A stretch of DNA of 64,000 bases from contig CAYQUO010000011.1 of the NCBI GenBank assembly GCA_964420835.1, positions 33,836 through 97,835 of the forward strand, read 5' to 3'. How positions within the stretch are numbered: position 1 is the first letter of the stretch; every line of letters starts with the position of its first letter. The notes beneath the pieces were generated by a model. The model worked only from the letters and a program-made list of their open reading frames with translations. It ran no database searches and had not been told where the DNA came from. Below are positions 1 through 7,765 of this stretch, piece after piece. This stretch comes from CAYQUO01 sp964420835. GTDB taxonomy: Bacteria > Chloroflexota > Anaerolineae > Anaerolineales > Anaerolineaceae. The position numbers were made by a program, and so were the translations under genes.

Positions 1-200
1 TCGATATCCTCGTGTTGAGTTTCGATGTCACTTAGTTGGACCTCGCCATCCACAAAGCGGGCAACCGGCAGCCGTCCAAGGTCCATCACGATCTCCAACA
101 GGTTGTCGGAATTATCGGCCTTAACGACCGCCGAGGCGATCTTTGGCGGGAGCACATCCAGCAGCGCCTGCAAATCGTCCGTAATTCTGCGTTGTGTCAT
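1..200 (-). CDS. R3H/AAA ATPase (Ycf45-like), N-terminal part only
   Basis: This is the first 66 codons of a gene that runs off the left edge of the window. The ATG is at 200. The reading frame gives a helical N-terminus with the run TDDLQALLDVLPPKI followed by LLEIVMDLGRLPVARF and LSDIETQHEDI. This matches the opening of the bacterial and chloroplast Ycf45-like family, which joins a SpoIIIAA-type AAA ATPase to a C-terminal R3H single-strand nucleic-acid-binding domain. The ATPase core lies outside the window and cannot be checked. The gene sits 41 bp downstream of the GNAT-like gene on the same strand, so it is probably the next gene of the ssb-recN train. The family is proposed to bind nucleic acid; its cellular role is poorly known. 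Confidence 0.7.
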   Translation of the reverse strand, partial: MTQRRITDDLQALLDVLPPKIASAVVKADNSDNLLEIVMDLGRLPVARFVDGEVQLSDIETQHEDI

Positions 201-241
201 AATGTCCAAGTTCTACCAGGAGGATATTAAACCCGGATTAA

Positions 242-1378
242 TTAACCTCCCCGGTATTCCTTACCTCCCTTTGATATGCCAAGCGATACGGGCTCGGCGG
301 GTTTTTGGGTTGGGAATGCCGCCGAGGACGGACCGTGGTAATTTTCAAGTGCGCCGTGCCGGAGGGGCACGGCAGCCCGCTGCAGGCGGGCAAGGTGGCG
401 AACCATCAGCGCCTGCATCGGTCCGGCATGTGCTTCAATGGATTCCAAGGCGGAGTCCACCCATGACTGGTAGGAACGAACCGCCAGGTAAACCGGCCGG
501 CGGTGGGTCGGGTTCAGTTTTTGTGCCAGGCTGTTGAATACAGCAAGGCTGTCTTCCAACGCGGGGTGCACAAGGGGCTGCATTAAGATCCCGTGTGGGC
601 CGTGGAGCGTTTCCATATAAGCCAGGATCTCCCCATCCTGCCGGTAGATCCATCCGAAAAATCGCCTGGGCGGGAAAGCCTCGGCGCTCTGCACCAGTGG
701 TGGCACCAACGACTGGTAAAGAGAACGCACGGGGATCTCATCCACGGGAGAAGCAAGGCTCCAGTTGCCACGTGGCGGCTTTTCGGGCCCGGGCAGGGCG
801 GCCAGCTTCCACACCCGCTGACGTGCATACACGACAAAGCCCGTCTTCCGCAGGGCTTGAAAAACCGGGTTGGCTTCATCGAGTTCGGCCAGCACCCGCA
901 GGGCACCCCATTCCCCTGCCTGGCAGGCCAGCCCATCCAGGAGAACCGGCAACATTGGGGATTGGCTGGCGCTCTCCGGCAAGAGGAAGGCCAGGCGTGC
1001 CGTTTGCTGCATGGGCGTGTATTGCATCTGCCCAAATACGGCCACACCGTTCCCGCGGATCACACCGGTGAAGACCCCCATTTCGGGGTGCAGGTAGGCC
1101 AGCATGGCCCATGGCCCCGCCGGGTTGCCCCGTGTCAGTCCGAGCGCATTGTCCAGGCAGAGCGCCTGCTCCCGGTATCGGTAAAGGGTCAGCAGGTCGA
1201 TCCAGGCAAGTGGCTTAATGTCGATAAGGCGTTCTCCAATCGGCCGCCGGAAAATCCCGACGTCCAATTCCATTCTACCACGCAGGAGAACCGGCTTCAA
1301 TGCAGGCGCGCCAAAGGGCCCGAACGCCCGGATCGGTACAGCATCGAACGGCCTGAATTTGTTGTGCACCAATACCAA
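242..1378 (-). CDS. GNAT-like acetyltransferase family protein
   Basis: A 378-residue protein with two roughly equal halves, each resembling an acetyltransferase fold. In the first half, a stretch around residues 90-190 reads like a GNAT core and ends with an ALRKTGFVVYARQRVW run, the usual closing strand of such domains. The second half has the same hydrophobic rhythm without a clear acetyl-CoA loop. The frame opens with TTG at 1378, 7 bp past the stop of the LysM gene. TTG (1372), GTG (1369) and ATG (1273) are alternative starts, and no strong ribosome binding site decides between them. It lies in the same transcriptional direction as the LysM gene and is probably cotranscribed. The substrate cannot be inferred. 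The C-terminal 40 residues look disordered. Confidence 0.5.
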   Translation of the reverse strand: MVLVHNKFRPFDAVPIRAFGPFGAPALKPVLLRGRMELDVGIFRRPIGERLIDIKPLAWIDLLTLYRYREQALCLDNALGLTRGNPAGPWAMLAYLHPEMGVFTGVIRGNGVAVFGQMQYTPMQQTARLAFLLPESASQSPMLPVLLDGLACQAGEWGALRVLAELDEANPVFQALRKTGFVVYARQRVWKLAALPGPEKPPRGNWSLASPVDEIPVRSLYQSLVPPLVQSAEAFPPRRFFGWIYRQDGEILAYMETLHGPHGILMQPLVHPALEDSLAVFNSLAQKLNPTHRRPVYLAVRSYQSWVDSALESIEAHAGPMQALMVRHLARLQRAAVPLRHGALENYHGPSSAAFPTQKPAEPVSLGISKGGKEYRGG

Positions 1379-1385
1379 GAAAAGG

Positions 1386-2186
1386 CTACTTGCTCCTGCT
1401 GATCAAAGCAAAGTAAACCCCCAGGCCGGCACCCCCCAGGATCAGCAGACCGCCAAGGACCGCCAGGAACGGTGAACGCCCTTTTTGATCCGCATCGATC
1501 GGGGCTGCCGAAGAACTTAACTGGGCGCCAAAATCGATCACAGTCCGGTCGCCGGCATTCAACCGTAACGGATAGTTGGTATTGGTGGTCGGGTTGTACC
1601 CCTGGGGGGCAGCCACGCTGATGTTGTAATCCCCCTCCAGAACATTCTCAAAGCACAGCGGGACAATGTCGGAGGTGTCCGGGTCGCGTTCGCTGGTGGT
1701 TTTGCCGCCGAGGGAAATGTCGCCGGAGCGGTTGCTGATGCTGATCTCACCACCAGCGATGGGGTTTTCGTCGGGGTCGGCGAGCGAGTTGCCGTTGATG
1801 TCTTCAAAAAGAACGATGCAAATGGTCCCGCTGCCAGGGGGGAGTGTTGGCGTGGGGGTGAGGAGGGCCTGGCCTTCCGCCGGTGTGGGAGTGGCGGTCG
1901 GCTCCTCGGCGATCCCCAATAGCAGTTGCTTCCCCTCCTGAAGGTGGCATTCCTCGTCCAGGTTGTTGAGGCGCCTCAGTTGGTTGACCTCGATGCCTGT
2001 AAGCAGCGAGATGCTGAGGCAGGAATCTCCGCTTTTAACCACGTACATGATCCGTCCGTCGGGGCCCGGGGTGGGTGTCATATAATACAATTGCGGAGGC
2101 GGGATGGCGGATGCCGGCATGGCCATTGCCAGGACCAGTAGCGACAACATCGTTAAAACAGCCAGGGAAATGAACGTTCTCATCAT
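1386..2186 (-). CDS. Secreted LysM and SD-repeat-like membrane-anchored protein
   Basis: A 266-residue exported protein. Residues 1-27 form a signal peptide ending in ASA. A LysM domain follows at about 48-93 (VVKSGDSCLSISLLTGI, NNLDEECHLQEGKQLLL), which normally binds N-acetylglucosamine polymers such as peptidoglycan. A Thr/Pro-rich linker leads to an SdrD B-like beta-sandwich at about 120-225, with the acidic FEDINGNSLADPDENPIAGG calcium-loop signature. A C-terminal membrane helix (about 238-262) ends in a basic tail. The protein is therefore probably anchored in the membrane and facing the wall. An extended -10 element lies only a few bases upstream of the ATG, so the gene may have its own promoter although it follows recN. 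Confidence 0.75.
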   Translation of the reverse strand: MMRTFISLAVLTMLSLLVLAMAMPASAIPPPQLYYMTPTPGPDGRIMYVVKSGDSCLSISLLTGIEVNQLRRLNNLDEECHLQEGKQLLLGIAEEPTATPTPAEGQALLTPTPTLPPGSGTICIVLFEDINGNSLADPDENPIAGGEISISNRSGDISLGGKTTSERDPDTSDIVPLCFENVLEGDYNISVAAPQGYNPTTNTNYPLRLNAGDRTVIDFGAQLSSSAAPIDADQKGRSPFLAVLGGLLILGGAGLGVYFALISRSK

Positions 2187-2197
2187 GTGTGATAAAA

Positions 2198-2206
2198 ATT
2201 ATAACA
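2198..2206 (-). promoter_or_regulatory. Extended -10 element upstream of the LysM gene
   Basis: On the - strand this reads TGTTATAAT, an extended -10. It ends 11 bp before the ATG at 2186, which would put the transcription start within about 5 nt of the start codon. No clear -35 is visible. Confidence 0.45.
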
Positions 2207-2227
2207 TTGATAGTTCAATCGCCCGTC

Positions 2228-3961
2228 TCAACCCAGTTGGGATGACCGCTGACGTGCCTGCAGGAGGGTTCCCTCGGCAGCCGAACGGTTGGCATCGTTC
2301 AAGCCGCCCAGCATCAGCGCAAGTTCATCCCGGCGGCGATCTCCCTCCAACACTTCGACGGTCGTGACGGTACGGCCCTCGCTGACGATCTTCTGGATGT
2401 TCAGGTGCTGATCACCAAAAGCAGCCAGTTGCGGCAGGTGGGTCACACAAAATACCTGGTGCCTGCGGCCCAGCTGCCAGAGCTTCTCCCCGACCACCGA
2501 GCCAATCCTCCCACCGATGCCCTGGTCGATCTCGTCAAAGATCAGGGTTGGCAGGGGGTCCGCCTGCACGAGCACGTTTTTTAACGCCAGCATCAGTCGG
2601 GAGGTTTCACCACCGGAAGCGATCTTCACCAGCGGTTTGAACCCTTCACCGGGGTTGGGGGCAATCAGGAATTCAACCCGGTCCAGCCCGGTTGAGTCGA
2701 AAGCCACCGGCTGCCCTTCGTTGCCCGGCACACCCCGGGGGTCAGGCTCCTGCCTGATCTCCACCTTAAAGCGCGCTCCCGCCATGCTTAAGTCTGCCAG
2801 CTCGGTTTCCACAGCCGCGGCCAGGGATACAGCCGCCTGCCTGCGGATTTCTGCCAGGGCGCGACCATGAACGCCCAACGACTCCAATCGGGAGCGCTCC
2901 TCCTCCTCCAGCCTGGCGATCCGCTCACCGGCATGGGTGATGGATTCCAGTTTTTGACGGGCTTCCAGGCCAAAAGCCAGGGCCGCTTCCACGCTGCCGC
3001 CGTATTTGCGCTTGAGACCGTGGATCAGTTCCAGCCGTTCCTCCAGTTCCTGCAGCCGGTGCGGGTCAAACTCCAAGGTCTCCTGGTAATCCTGCAGCGA
3101 CAGGGTCACTTCGCCGAGGCTGTCCATCAGCCCGGAAACCTGGGCGGACAGGCTTTCCTGGGATGGATCGAGCCGGCTGATCGAAGCCAAAGCCTGGGCC
3201 ACCTGCACCAGCAGATCGGAAACGGAGGGGGATTCCGGTTGCCCACCCTCCAGCAGCAAAAGGGCCTGCTGGGTCAACGAGGCAAGGTTCTCGGCGTTGG
3301 CCAGCCGGTTCCGTTCGCGCTGCAGGGTTTCTTCTTCGCCCGGCTGCAAATGGGCGGCTTCGATCTCCCGGACCTGGAAGGCCAGTAATTCACTGCGCCT
3401 GGCCGCATCCTGCTCATCCTGCCGCAGGGCTGCCAGTTCCCGGCGCAGGGCAGTGAAGGCTGTGAACTCCTTATGGTAGGCCGCAACCGCCTCTTCGTCT
3501 GCAGCGTAGCGATCCAGCAGGGCAAGGTGGGAGCGGACGACCAACAGGGAGAGGTGCTCGGTCTGGCCGTGAATGTCCACTAGGTAACTGCCGACCTCGC
3601 GCAGCAGGCTGACCGGCACGCTGCGCCCGTTGATCCGGGCAATGTTGCGCCCTTCGCGGCGAATCTCCCGGGAGAGGGTCAGCCGGGCCGGGTCGTCATC
3701 CAGTTCCCCGCGCCGCAGGATCTCCAGGATGGGCGCCCGGTTGTCCTCCGGGATGAGAAAAGAGGCTTCGACGATGGCGCGTTCCGCTCCGGCCCGGATG
3801 GCTGTCACTTCGGCCCGGCCGCCAATGACGGCGGTGATCGCATCCAGGATGATGGACTTGCCGGCACCGGTTTCACCGGTGAAGGTGACCAGGCCGGCAG
3901 AGGGCGAAAGGTCCAGGCTCTGAATGATGGCGAAGTTCTCAATATGCAGGTCGGTCAGCAT
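2228..3961 (-). CDS. recN: DNA repair protein RecN
   Basis: A 577-residue SMC-like ATPase, close to the family's usual length of about 550-570. RecN acts in double-strand-break repair, bridging DNA ends and supporting RecA. Walker A is GETGAGKS at residues 29-36. The central region is a long coiled coil (about 160-360). The ABC signature ASGGETSRL lies near residue 445 and Walker B with LIFDEIDQG near 472. The N-terminal LTDLHIENFAIIQSLDL opening is typical, so the ATG at 3961 is secure. It follows the zinc-binding membrane protein gene by 20 bp and belongs to the ssb-to-R3H train, which also carries NAD kinase. No LexA-type box was recognised next to it. Confidence 0.96.
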   Translation of the reverse strand: MLTDLHIENFAIIQSLDLSPSAGLVTFTGETGAGKSIILDAITAVIGGRAEVTAIRAGAERAIVEASFLIPEDNRAPILEILRRGELDDDPARLTLSREIRREGRNIARINGRSVPVSLLREVGSYLVDIHGQTEHLSLLVVRSHLALLDRYAADEEAVAAYHKEFTAFTALRRELAALRQDEQDAARRSELLAFQVREIEAAHLQPGEEETLQRERNRLANAENLASLTQQALLLLEGGQPESPSVSDLLVQVAQALASISRLDPSQESLSAQVSGLMDSLGEVTLSLQDYQETLEFDPHRLQELEERLELIHGLKRKYGGSVEAALAFGLEARQKLESITHAGERIARLEEEERSRLESLGVHGRALAEIRRQAAVSLAAAVETELADLSMAGARFKVEIRQEPDPRGVPGNEGQPVAFDSTGLDRVEFLIAPNPGEGFKPLVKIASGGETSRLMLALKNVLVQADPLPTLIFDEIDQGIGGRIGSVVGEKLWQLGRRHQVFCVTHLPQLAAFGDQHLNIQKIVSEGRTVTTVEVLEGDRRRDELALMLGGLNDANRSAAEGTLLQARQRSSQLG

Positions 3962-3981
3962 AACTCATTAAGTTGAAAACA

Positions 3982-4533
3982 TCAGCGGCCAAGGCGGATG
4001 CCGCTAAGCCGGTAATACACCGTTGTGGTGACAATAAAGGCATAAACGCTCTGCCAGATCACCGGGAACAGGAATCCAACCATTCTGCCGCCCAGGCCAA
4101 GCACCGGCAGCAGGTTGATCAGCACGAGGGGCAGGGCCCCTGCGGCAACGGCAATGGCCGTCCAGCGGAACAACCCGGGCGATCGGTGCCTGTGGGTTGC
4201 CTGCCGGATTGCCCCGGCGATGATCCCGCCAACCGCCGGAGCGATCAGCAGGGTAATAAACCCAAAGAAGCCTAGGGAGGACACCAGGGAAATCAGCAGG
4301 CTGCCCAGGAAGGAGAGTAGCAACCCAATGCCGATGGCCAGGGGATAGTCCATCCAGGTGGCTGTTTTGAAGACCTTTTGCTGGCTGCGGAGGCATTCCT
4401 TGCAGCGATAACCCGTTTCGGTAAGGACAGCGCATTCGGTGCAAATATATTTTTCACAGCGGTTGCAGCGCAGGCGGGTTGCCCTCTGGGGATGATTGGC
4501 GCAATAGGTTAACGGGGGCTCAGGTGCGGTCAT
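3982..4533 (-). CDS. B-box-type zinc-binding membrane protein
   Basis: A 183-residue protein with a cysteine/histidine cluster at the N-terminus: C11, H14, C23, C26, C31, C34, C44 and C47, spaced like a B-box/treble-clef zinc site. Four hydrophobic segments follow from about residue 60 to 175, so the zinc domain probably sits in the cytoplasm in front of a four-helix membrane unit. The ATG at 4533 overlaps the stop codon of the NAD kinase gene (ATGA overlap), which implies translational coupling. Proteins of this design are common in Chloroflexi but have no assigned job. The function is unknown; protein-protein contact at the membrane is only a guess. Confidence 0.7.
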   Translation of the reverse strand: MTAPEPPLTYCANHPQRATRLRCNRCEKYICTECAVLTETGYRCKECLRSQQKVFKTATWMDYPLAIGIGLLLSFLGSLLISLVSSLGFFGFITLLIAPAVGGIIAGAIRQATHRHRSPGLFRWTAIAVAAGALPLVLINLLPVLGLGGRMVGFLFPVIWQSVYAFIVTTTVYYRLSGIRLGR

Positions 4534-5405
4534 TCGGGGTCTCCAGTGGACGGGTTGCGTTCCATGTAGCGGGCAAGGTTGCGATAAAAATAGCGTTGAT
4601 CCTCAAAGCGGACAAAAGAAACCACGTGGTCTCCGGCGGCGATCTGCACGGAATCCCCTGCCAGCATGCTCATTGGCAAATGGCCGTCCACGCTCAGCAC
4701 CGCCTCGTGGTTCATTTCCACCTGCATCGTCACCCGGGCTCCCTCCGGGAGGATGACCGCCTGGTCCATGGAAAGATGCGGTGCGACAGCAACGACAAGA
4801 ATATTGCGCAGTTCCGGGGAGAGCACCGGTCCGCCAGCAGCCATGGCATAGGCAGTTGAGCCGGTGGCAGTGGCAGCGATCAATCCATCCGCCACATAAT
4901 GTGCCAGGAGCCTTTCATCCACAAAGGCGGAAACCCGTATGGGCCGTACAAACTGCCCGCGGCAAACAACAACCTCGTTCAGCGCCTCCCATTGCCCCTT
5001 TGGGCGGTTGTTCCGAATATGCTCCACGTGCAGCATCATACGGTCTTCTAGCCAGTAGTCACCAGAAAGCAGGCGGGGAAGGTACTCCTGCCAGCCGTTC
5101 TTGCGGACCTCAATGAGGAAACCAAACCTGCCCAGGTTGATTCCCAGCACGGGCACTCCGGCAGGTGCACACAGGTTCCCCGCCCTCAACATGGACCCAT
5201 CACCGCCCAGCATGACCAGCAGATCCAGTTGGCCAGCCTGGATGCGCTGCCGAAGGGTTCCATCCTGAAAGGAGGCGCACATCTCCACCGGCTTGTTGTG
5301 GCTGGCAAAGGAGGCCGCCACCCTGGCTGCCTGGTATTCAGCGCCTTCCATGTTGGGATGGAAGGCGATGGCTATCCTTTCGGGTGGTTTTTCAGGAATT
5401 CGCAT
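4530..5405 (-). CDS. nadK: NAD kinase
   Basis: A 291-residue ATP/polyphosphate-NAD kinase, which makes NADP from NAD in the cytoplasm. The catalytic GGDG motif is at residues 67-70 (VMLGGDGSML), followed by GINLGRFGFL and the NAD-site motif LIAATATGSTAYAMAAGGP. The length fits the family. I start it at the ATG at 5405 (MRIPEKPP), because the longer frame back to 5483 would overlap the nuclease gene and adds no family-like sequence. It lies 43 bp after the Cas4-like gene and overlaps the following zinc-protein gene by 4 bp. The link with recN downstream is common in bacteria. Confidence 0.93.
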   Translation of the reverse strand: MRIPEKPPERIAIAFHPNMEGAEYQAARVAASFASHNKPVEMCASFQDGTLRQRIQAGQLDLLVMLGGDGSMLRAGNLCAPAGVPVLGINLGRFGFLIEVRKNGWQEYLPRLLSGDYWLEDRMMLHVEHIRNNRPKGQWEALNEVVVCRGQFVRPIRVSAFVDERLLAHYVADGLIAATATGSTAYAMAAGGPVLSPELRNILVVAVAPHLSMDQAVILPEGARVTMQVEMNHEAVLSVDGHLPMSMLAGDSVQIAAGDHVVSFVRFEDQRYFYRNLARYMERNPSTGDPE

Positions 5406-5448
5406 GGCTTCAATTATAGCCGTGATTGCTGCGCCGAAGCCGGTTAAT

Positions 5449-5961
5449 TTACAGACGCTGGTCGCAATAAGAACGAAAACCACAACCTGAACAGCGTGCT
5501 TTTGAATTGTGGGAGCGGTCTGCCCGCCCCCTCCGTTCGCAATTTCTCATTTCCACCAACAGATCGAGCAGGCGGTTTTCAAGTTCCGGTGTGTAATCCA
5601 CCTCAAAGGTGCGGTTGCGGTATTGCAGGATCCCATTGGGCGGACGACGGTCCCGGGTGCGCTGAATCAGCAGGCAGTAGGCCGCCAATTGCATTATGTG
5701 GCTTTCATGGGGGGTGGTGGGTGCAAAACCGGATTTAACCTCGACTGGGATCCACGCCCCGCCATGCTGGATGATATAGTCGGGTTTTCCCGTGAGCCCG
5801 AGTACGGGGTCGAAGAGCGGTTTTTCCAGCCGTTTCCAGGCGCCGGTGTCACTGTAGACCACCCTGCCGGCGGGCAGGCCTGATGCCTTGCGCTGGCGGG
5901 CTGCCAGCCAGAACAATGCCAGGGAAACGATCACCAGCAGAATAACCGGTAGGATCTTCAT
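5449..5961 (-). CDS. Cas4/Dna2-like PD-(D/E)XK nuclease, C-terminal half with membrane helix
   Basis: A 170-residue protein. Residues 4-21 form a membrane helix. The catalytic core follows: GKPDYI supplies the aspartate (D61), and IPVEVKSG supplies the E-x-K pair (E74, K76) of the PD-(D/E)XK fold. QLAAYCLL is the helix normally found after it. The tail holds C157, C160 and C166 (CSGCGFRSYC), matching the last three cysteines of the Cas4 iron-sulfur cluster. The first cluster cysteine and the helical cap are missing here but present in the neighbouring upstream gene (5989-6228). I use the ATG at 5961; a GTG at 5979 is possible. There is no CRISPR array or other cas gene nearby, so the role is more likely general DNA processing at the membrane. 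Confidence 0.75.
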   Translation of the reverse strand: MKILPVILLVIVSLALFWLAARQRKASGLPAGRVVYSDTGAWKRLEKPLFDPVLGLTGKPDYIIQHGGAWIPVEVKSGFAPTTPHESHIMQLAAYCLLIQRTRDRRPPNGILQYRNRTFEVDYTPELENRLLDLLVEMRNCERRGRADRSHNSKARCSGCGFRSYCDQRL

Positions 5962-5988
5962 TTTACTATTATCACCCACCGTGACTGG

Positions 5989-6228
5989 TCACTGAAAAAT
6001 GGCAGCCGTGGCGTTGACCGCCAGCAGAACGACCGCGGCCAGCAAGAGCACCCAGGCAACCATGCGAAGTCCCATCGAAACGATGACCCTTCCTCCGTGC
6101 TGCCGGTGAAAGGAAGAGCCCGTGTCCATTTCAGCCTGGTTCTCCGGTTCAACACCCTGTTTCCGGTACCACCAGGCGCGGCGGCAATAAAGGTAACTTC
6201 CCAGTTCGGAGGCGCGGATGGCCCGCAA
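5989..6228 (-). CDS. Cas4/Dna2-like nuclease, N-terminal half with membrane helix
   Basis: A 79-residue protein with the opening of Cas4-like nucleases: RASELGSYLYCRRAWWYRK provides the first cluster cysteine (C15) and the RRAWWY helix, and TGSSFHRQHG provides the conserved histidine (H41). A membrane helix then follows (about 50-75) and the gene stops. The catalytic D, E and K and the other three cysteines are in the next gene (5449-5961), which itself begins with a membrane helix. Together they make one complete Cas4-like protein interrupted by a helical hairpin. The best start is a TTG at 6228 just after the translin stop, with GGAG upstream. A TTG at 6261 is the alternative. Confidence 0.65.
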   Translation of the reverse strand: MRAIRASELGSYLYCRRAWWYRKQGVEPENQAEMDTGSSFHRQHGGRVIVSMGLRMVAWVLLLAAVVLLAVNATAAIFQ

Positions 6229-6229
6229 A

Positions 6230-6886
6230 TCACTCTCCGTCCGGCCCCAACCGGGTTTCAACCGACTGCAGTGCCTGCATTAATTTCTCTTCGCGCAGGC
6301 TGAGGGTCAGGTCTGCCCGGGTGCGCTCCACGATTCCCCGCACCAAGTCGGTCTGCCGGCGCAGGCCATTGGTGACCGCATCGGGGTAATCCATCGTCAC
6401 CAGAAGCGCATAGATCTCATCCATGATCGAAAGCAGCCGCTCGGCTGCCGGGGAATAGCCGTGCCGCAACAGGTCCAGGCACCTTCGGCGAAGTTCCCCG
6501 GGAACCTCCGCCAGTCCGTTCAGGTAGGTTGCCGTTTCGGCACCCAGATCGCCAGGGAAGGGAAGCCGGCTTTCCTGGATGAGGGCACAGGTGATGGACG
6601 CCTCGCAATATTCCTTGATGGCGTCCTGGGTGTATCCGGAATGATACAGGTCGTGGAACCCTTCCAGTTCCTGGCGCAAAGTTGCCAGCAGGTTGCCAGC
6701 CTGGTCCAGGTGGTCCTGCGCTGCCTTTGGCTCATTGCGGTGGATGGCGCGGATGGCATGGGCGGAGTGTCGGGTCAACTGGCGGGCATGCGTCAACGCC
6801 TGGTCGCGCGCCCGGGTACGGGCTTCGAACTCCTGGTGCGATCCCTCGGCCAGCCTGCTGATGTCCTCGGCGAATTGTTTGCTCAC
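6230..6886 (-). CDS. Translin family protein
   Basis: A 218-residue, all-helical protein of translin size. The C-terminal segment around 166-195 (DYPDAVTNGLRRQTDLVRG, ERTRADLT) is close to the translin/TRAX signature, and EYCEA at 92-96 corresponds to the conserved acidic EYVEA helix. Eukaryotic translin binds single-stranded RNA and DNA as an octamer, and TRAX carries the RNase activity. Bacterial members are rare and uncharacterised. The GTG start at 6886 overlaps the stop of the DUF3467 gene (GTGA) with GAGGG upstream. Placement directly after ssb and before a Cas4-like nuclease suggests nucleic-acid work, but that is inference from neighbours. Confidence 0.75.
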   Translation of the reverse strand: MSKQFAEDISRLAEGSHQEFEARTRARDQALTHARQLTRHSAHAIRAIHRNEPKAAQDHLDQAGNLLATLRQELEGFHDLYHSGYTQDAIKEYCEASITCALIQESRLPFPGDLGAETATYLNGLAEVPGELRRRCLDLLRHGYSPAAERLLSIMDEIYALLVTMDYPDAVTNGLRRQTDLVRGIVERTRADLTLSLREEKLMQALQSVETRLGPDGE

Positions 6887-7203
6887 TTGCCCTCGGGCGG
6901 GTGAATGCTTCGGAAGAGGTCATTCGCCAGCGGTGAATCACCCGGAACAGGGATCTCACCGAAGGAAGCCTCGTAGCGGGCGATATTCTCGGTCAAAGCC
7001 CGCAGGAAGAGTTTGGCGCCAATCGGTGACATGAGTATCCGGGAGAGCACCCGGCCTTCCATCTGACCAGGAAGCATGCGCGCAAAATCGATCGTCATTT
7101 CCGCCGGTGAATGGCTGACCCTCACCAGGTTCACGTACACCGGCTCCAGGTCGGATGGCAGTTGAAGCATGGCCTGTTGAGGCCTGTTCTGAGTATCAGG
7201 CAT
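6883..7203 (-). CDS. DUF3467 domain protein
   Basis: A 106-residue protein made almost entirely of the DUF3467 domain: LEPVYVNLVRVSHSPAEMTI, DFARMLPG, then RILMSPIGAKLFLRAL and a helical end. The family is small, widespread in bacteria and archaea, and has no established function. It starts with ATG 10 bp downstream of ssb and overlaps translin by 4 bp, so the three genes are very likely expressed together. Confidence 0.8.
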   Translation of the reverse strand: MPDTQNRPQQAMLQLPSDLEPVYVNLVRVSHSPAEMTIDFARMLPGQMEGRVLSRILMSPIGAKLFLRALTENIARYEASFGEIPVPGDSPLANDLFRSIHPPEGK

Positions 7204-7212
7204 GGCACAATA

Positions 7213-7629
7213 CTAGAACGGGATCTCCCCTTCTTCTCCGGGGGATTCCTCAACCTCGACCCCGCTGCTGAGATCACCCTCAGCCCGCGGGGAGAGAAAA
7301 CGGACAGTATTGGCGGATACCTCGAACGAAGCCCGTGCCTGTCCGCTCTGGTCGGTCCAAACCCGCGGGCCTCCGCTTCCCTGGTCAGGTGTCAGGCGCC
7401 CTTCGACCAAGACCTTGCTGCCTTTTTTCAGGTATGTGTTGCAGGTTTCCGCAAGTTTGCCCCAGGCAGAGACGCGGAACCAAATGGTCTCTTTAACCTG
7501 TTGACCCTGGGAATTGGTATATTGACGGCTGGATGCCACCGAGAAACTGGTCACCGCCTGACCCGCCGGGGTATAGCGCATCTCCGGGTCCCGGCCAACA
7601 TTTCCAACAATGATGATGGTGTGGTACAT
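7213..7629 (-). CDS. ssb: Single-stranded DNA-binding protein
   Basis: A 138-residue SSB with the OB fold over residues 1-105: MYHTIIIVGNVGRDPEMRYT, TSFSVASSRQY, ETIWFRVSAWGKLAET, GSKVLVEGRL. The C-terminal tail is acidic and ends in EEGEIPF. This resembles the classic DDDIPF tip that docks repair partners such as RecO, RecG and PriA. It coats single-stranded DNA in replication and repair. GGAGG sits 9 bp before the ATG. It is the first gene of the train that continues through DUF3467, translin, the Cas4-like pair, nadK and recN. Confidence 0.93.
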   Translation of the reverse strand: MYHTIIIVGNVGRDPEMRYTPAGQAVTSFSVASSRQYTNSQGQQVKETIWFRVSAWGKLAETCNTYLKKGSKVLVEGRLTPDQGSGGPRVWTDQSGQARASFEVSANTVRFLSPRAEGDLSSGVEVEESPGEEGEIPF

Positions 7630-7675
7630 GCGAGTCCTCCTTCACAGACTCCAAAAATGGCCTTGCATTGGTACC

Positions 7676-7707
7676 ATTGTACACGAAACAAAGTTATTCG
7701 GCGTCAA
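7676..7707 (-). promoter_or_regulatory. Possible promoter of the ssb gene train
   Basis: On the - strand TTGACG (7707-7702) precedes TACAAT (7681-7676). The spacer of 20 nt is longer than the optimum, so the call is tentative. The position about 45 bp before the ssb start is right. Confidence 0.3.
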
Positions 7708-7765
7708 GCAAATCCTGGCTGTGCGCAATTGCACGGATGAACAACAAAGTCGCCGGTATACGGTT

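Noticed and set aside
5449..6228. A CRISPR-Cas locus, suggested by the Cas4-like nuclease
   Set aside because: No repeat-spacer array and no cas1, cas2 or effector gene is visible anywhere in the window. Cas4-like nucleases are common outside CRISPR.
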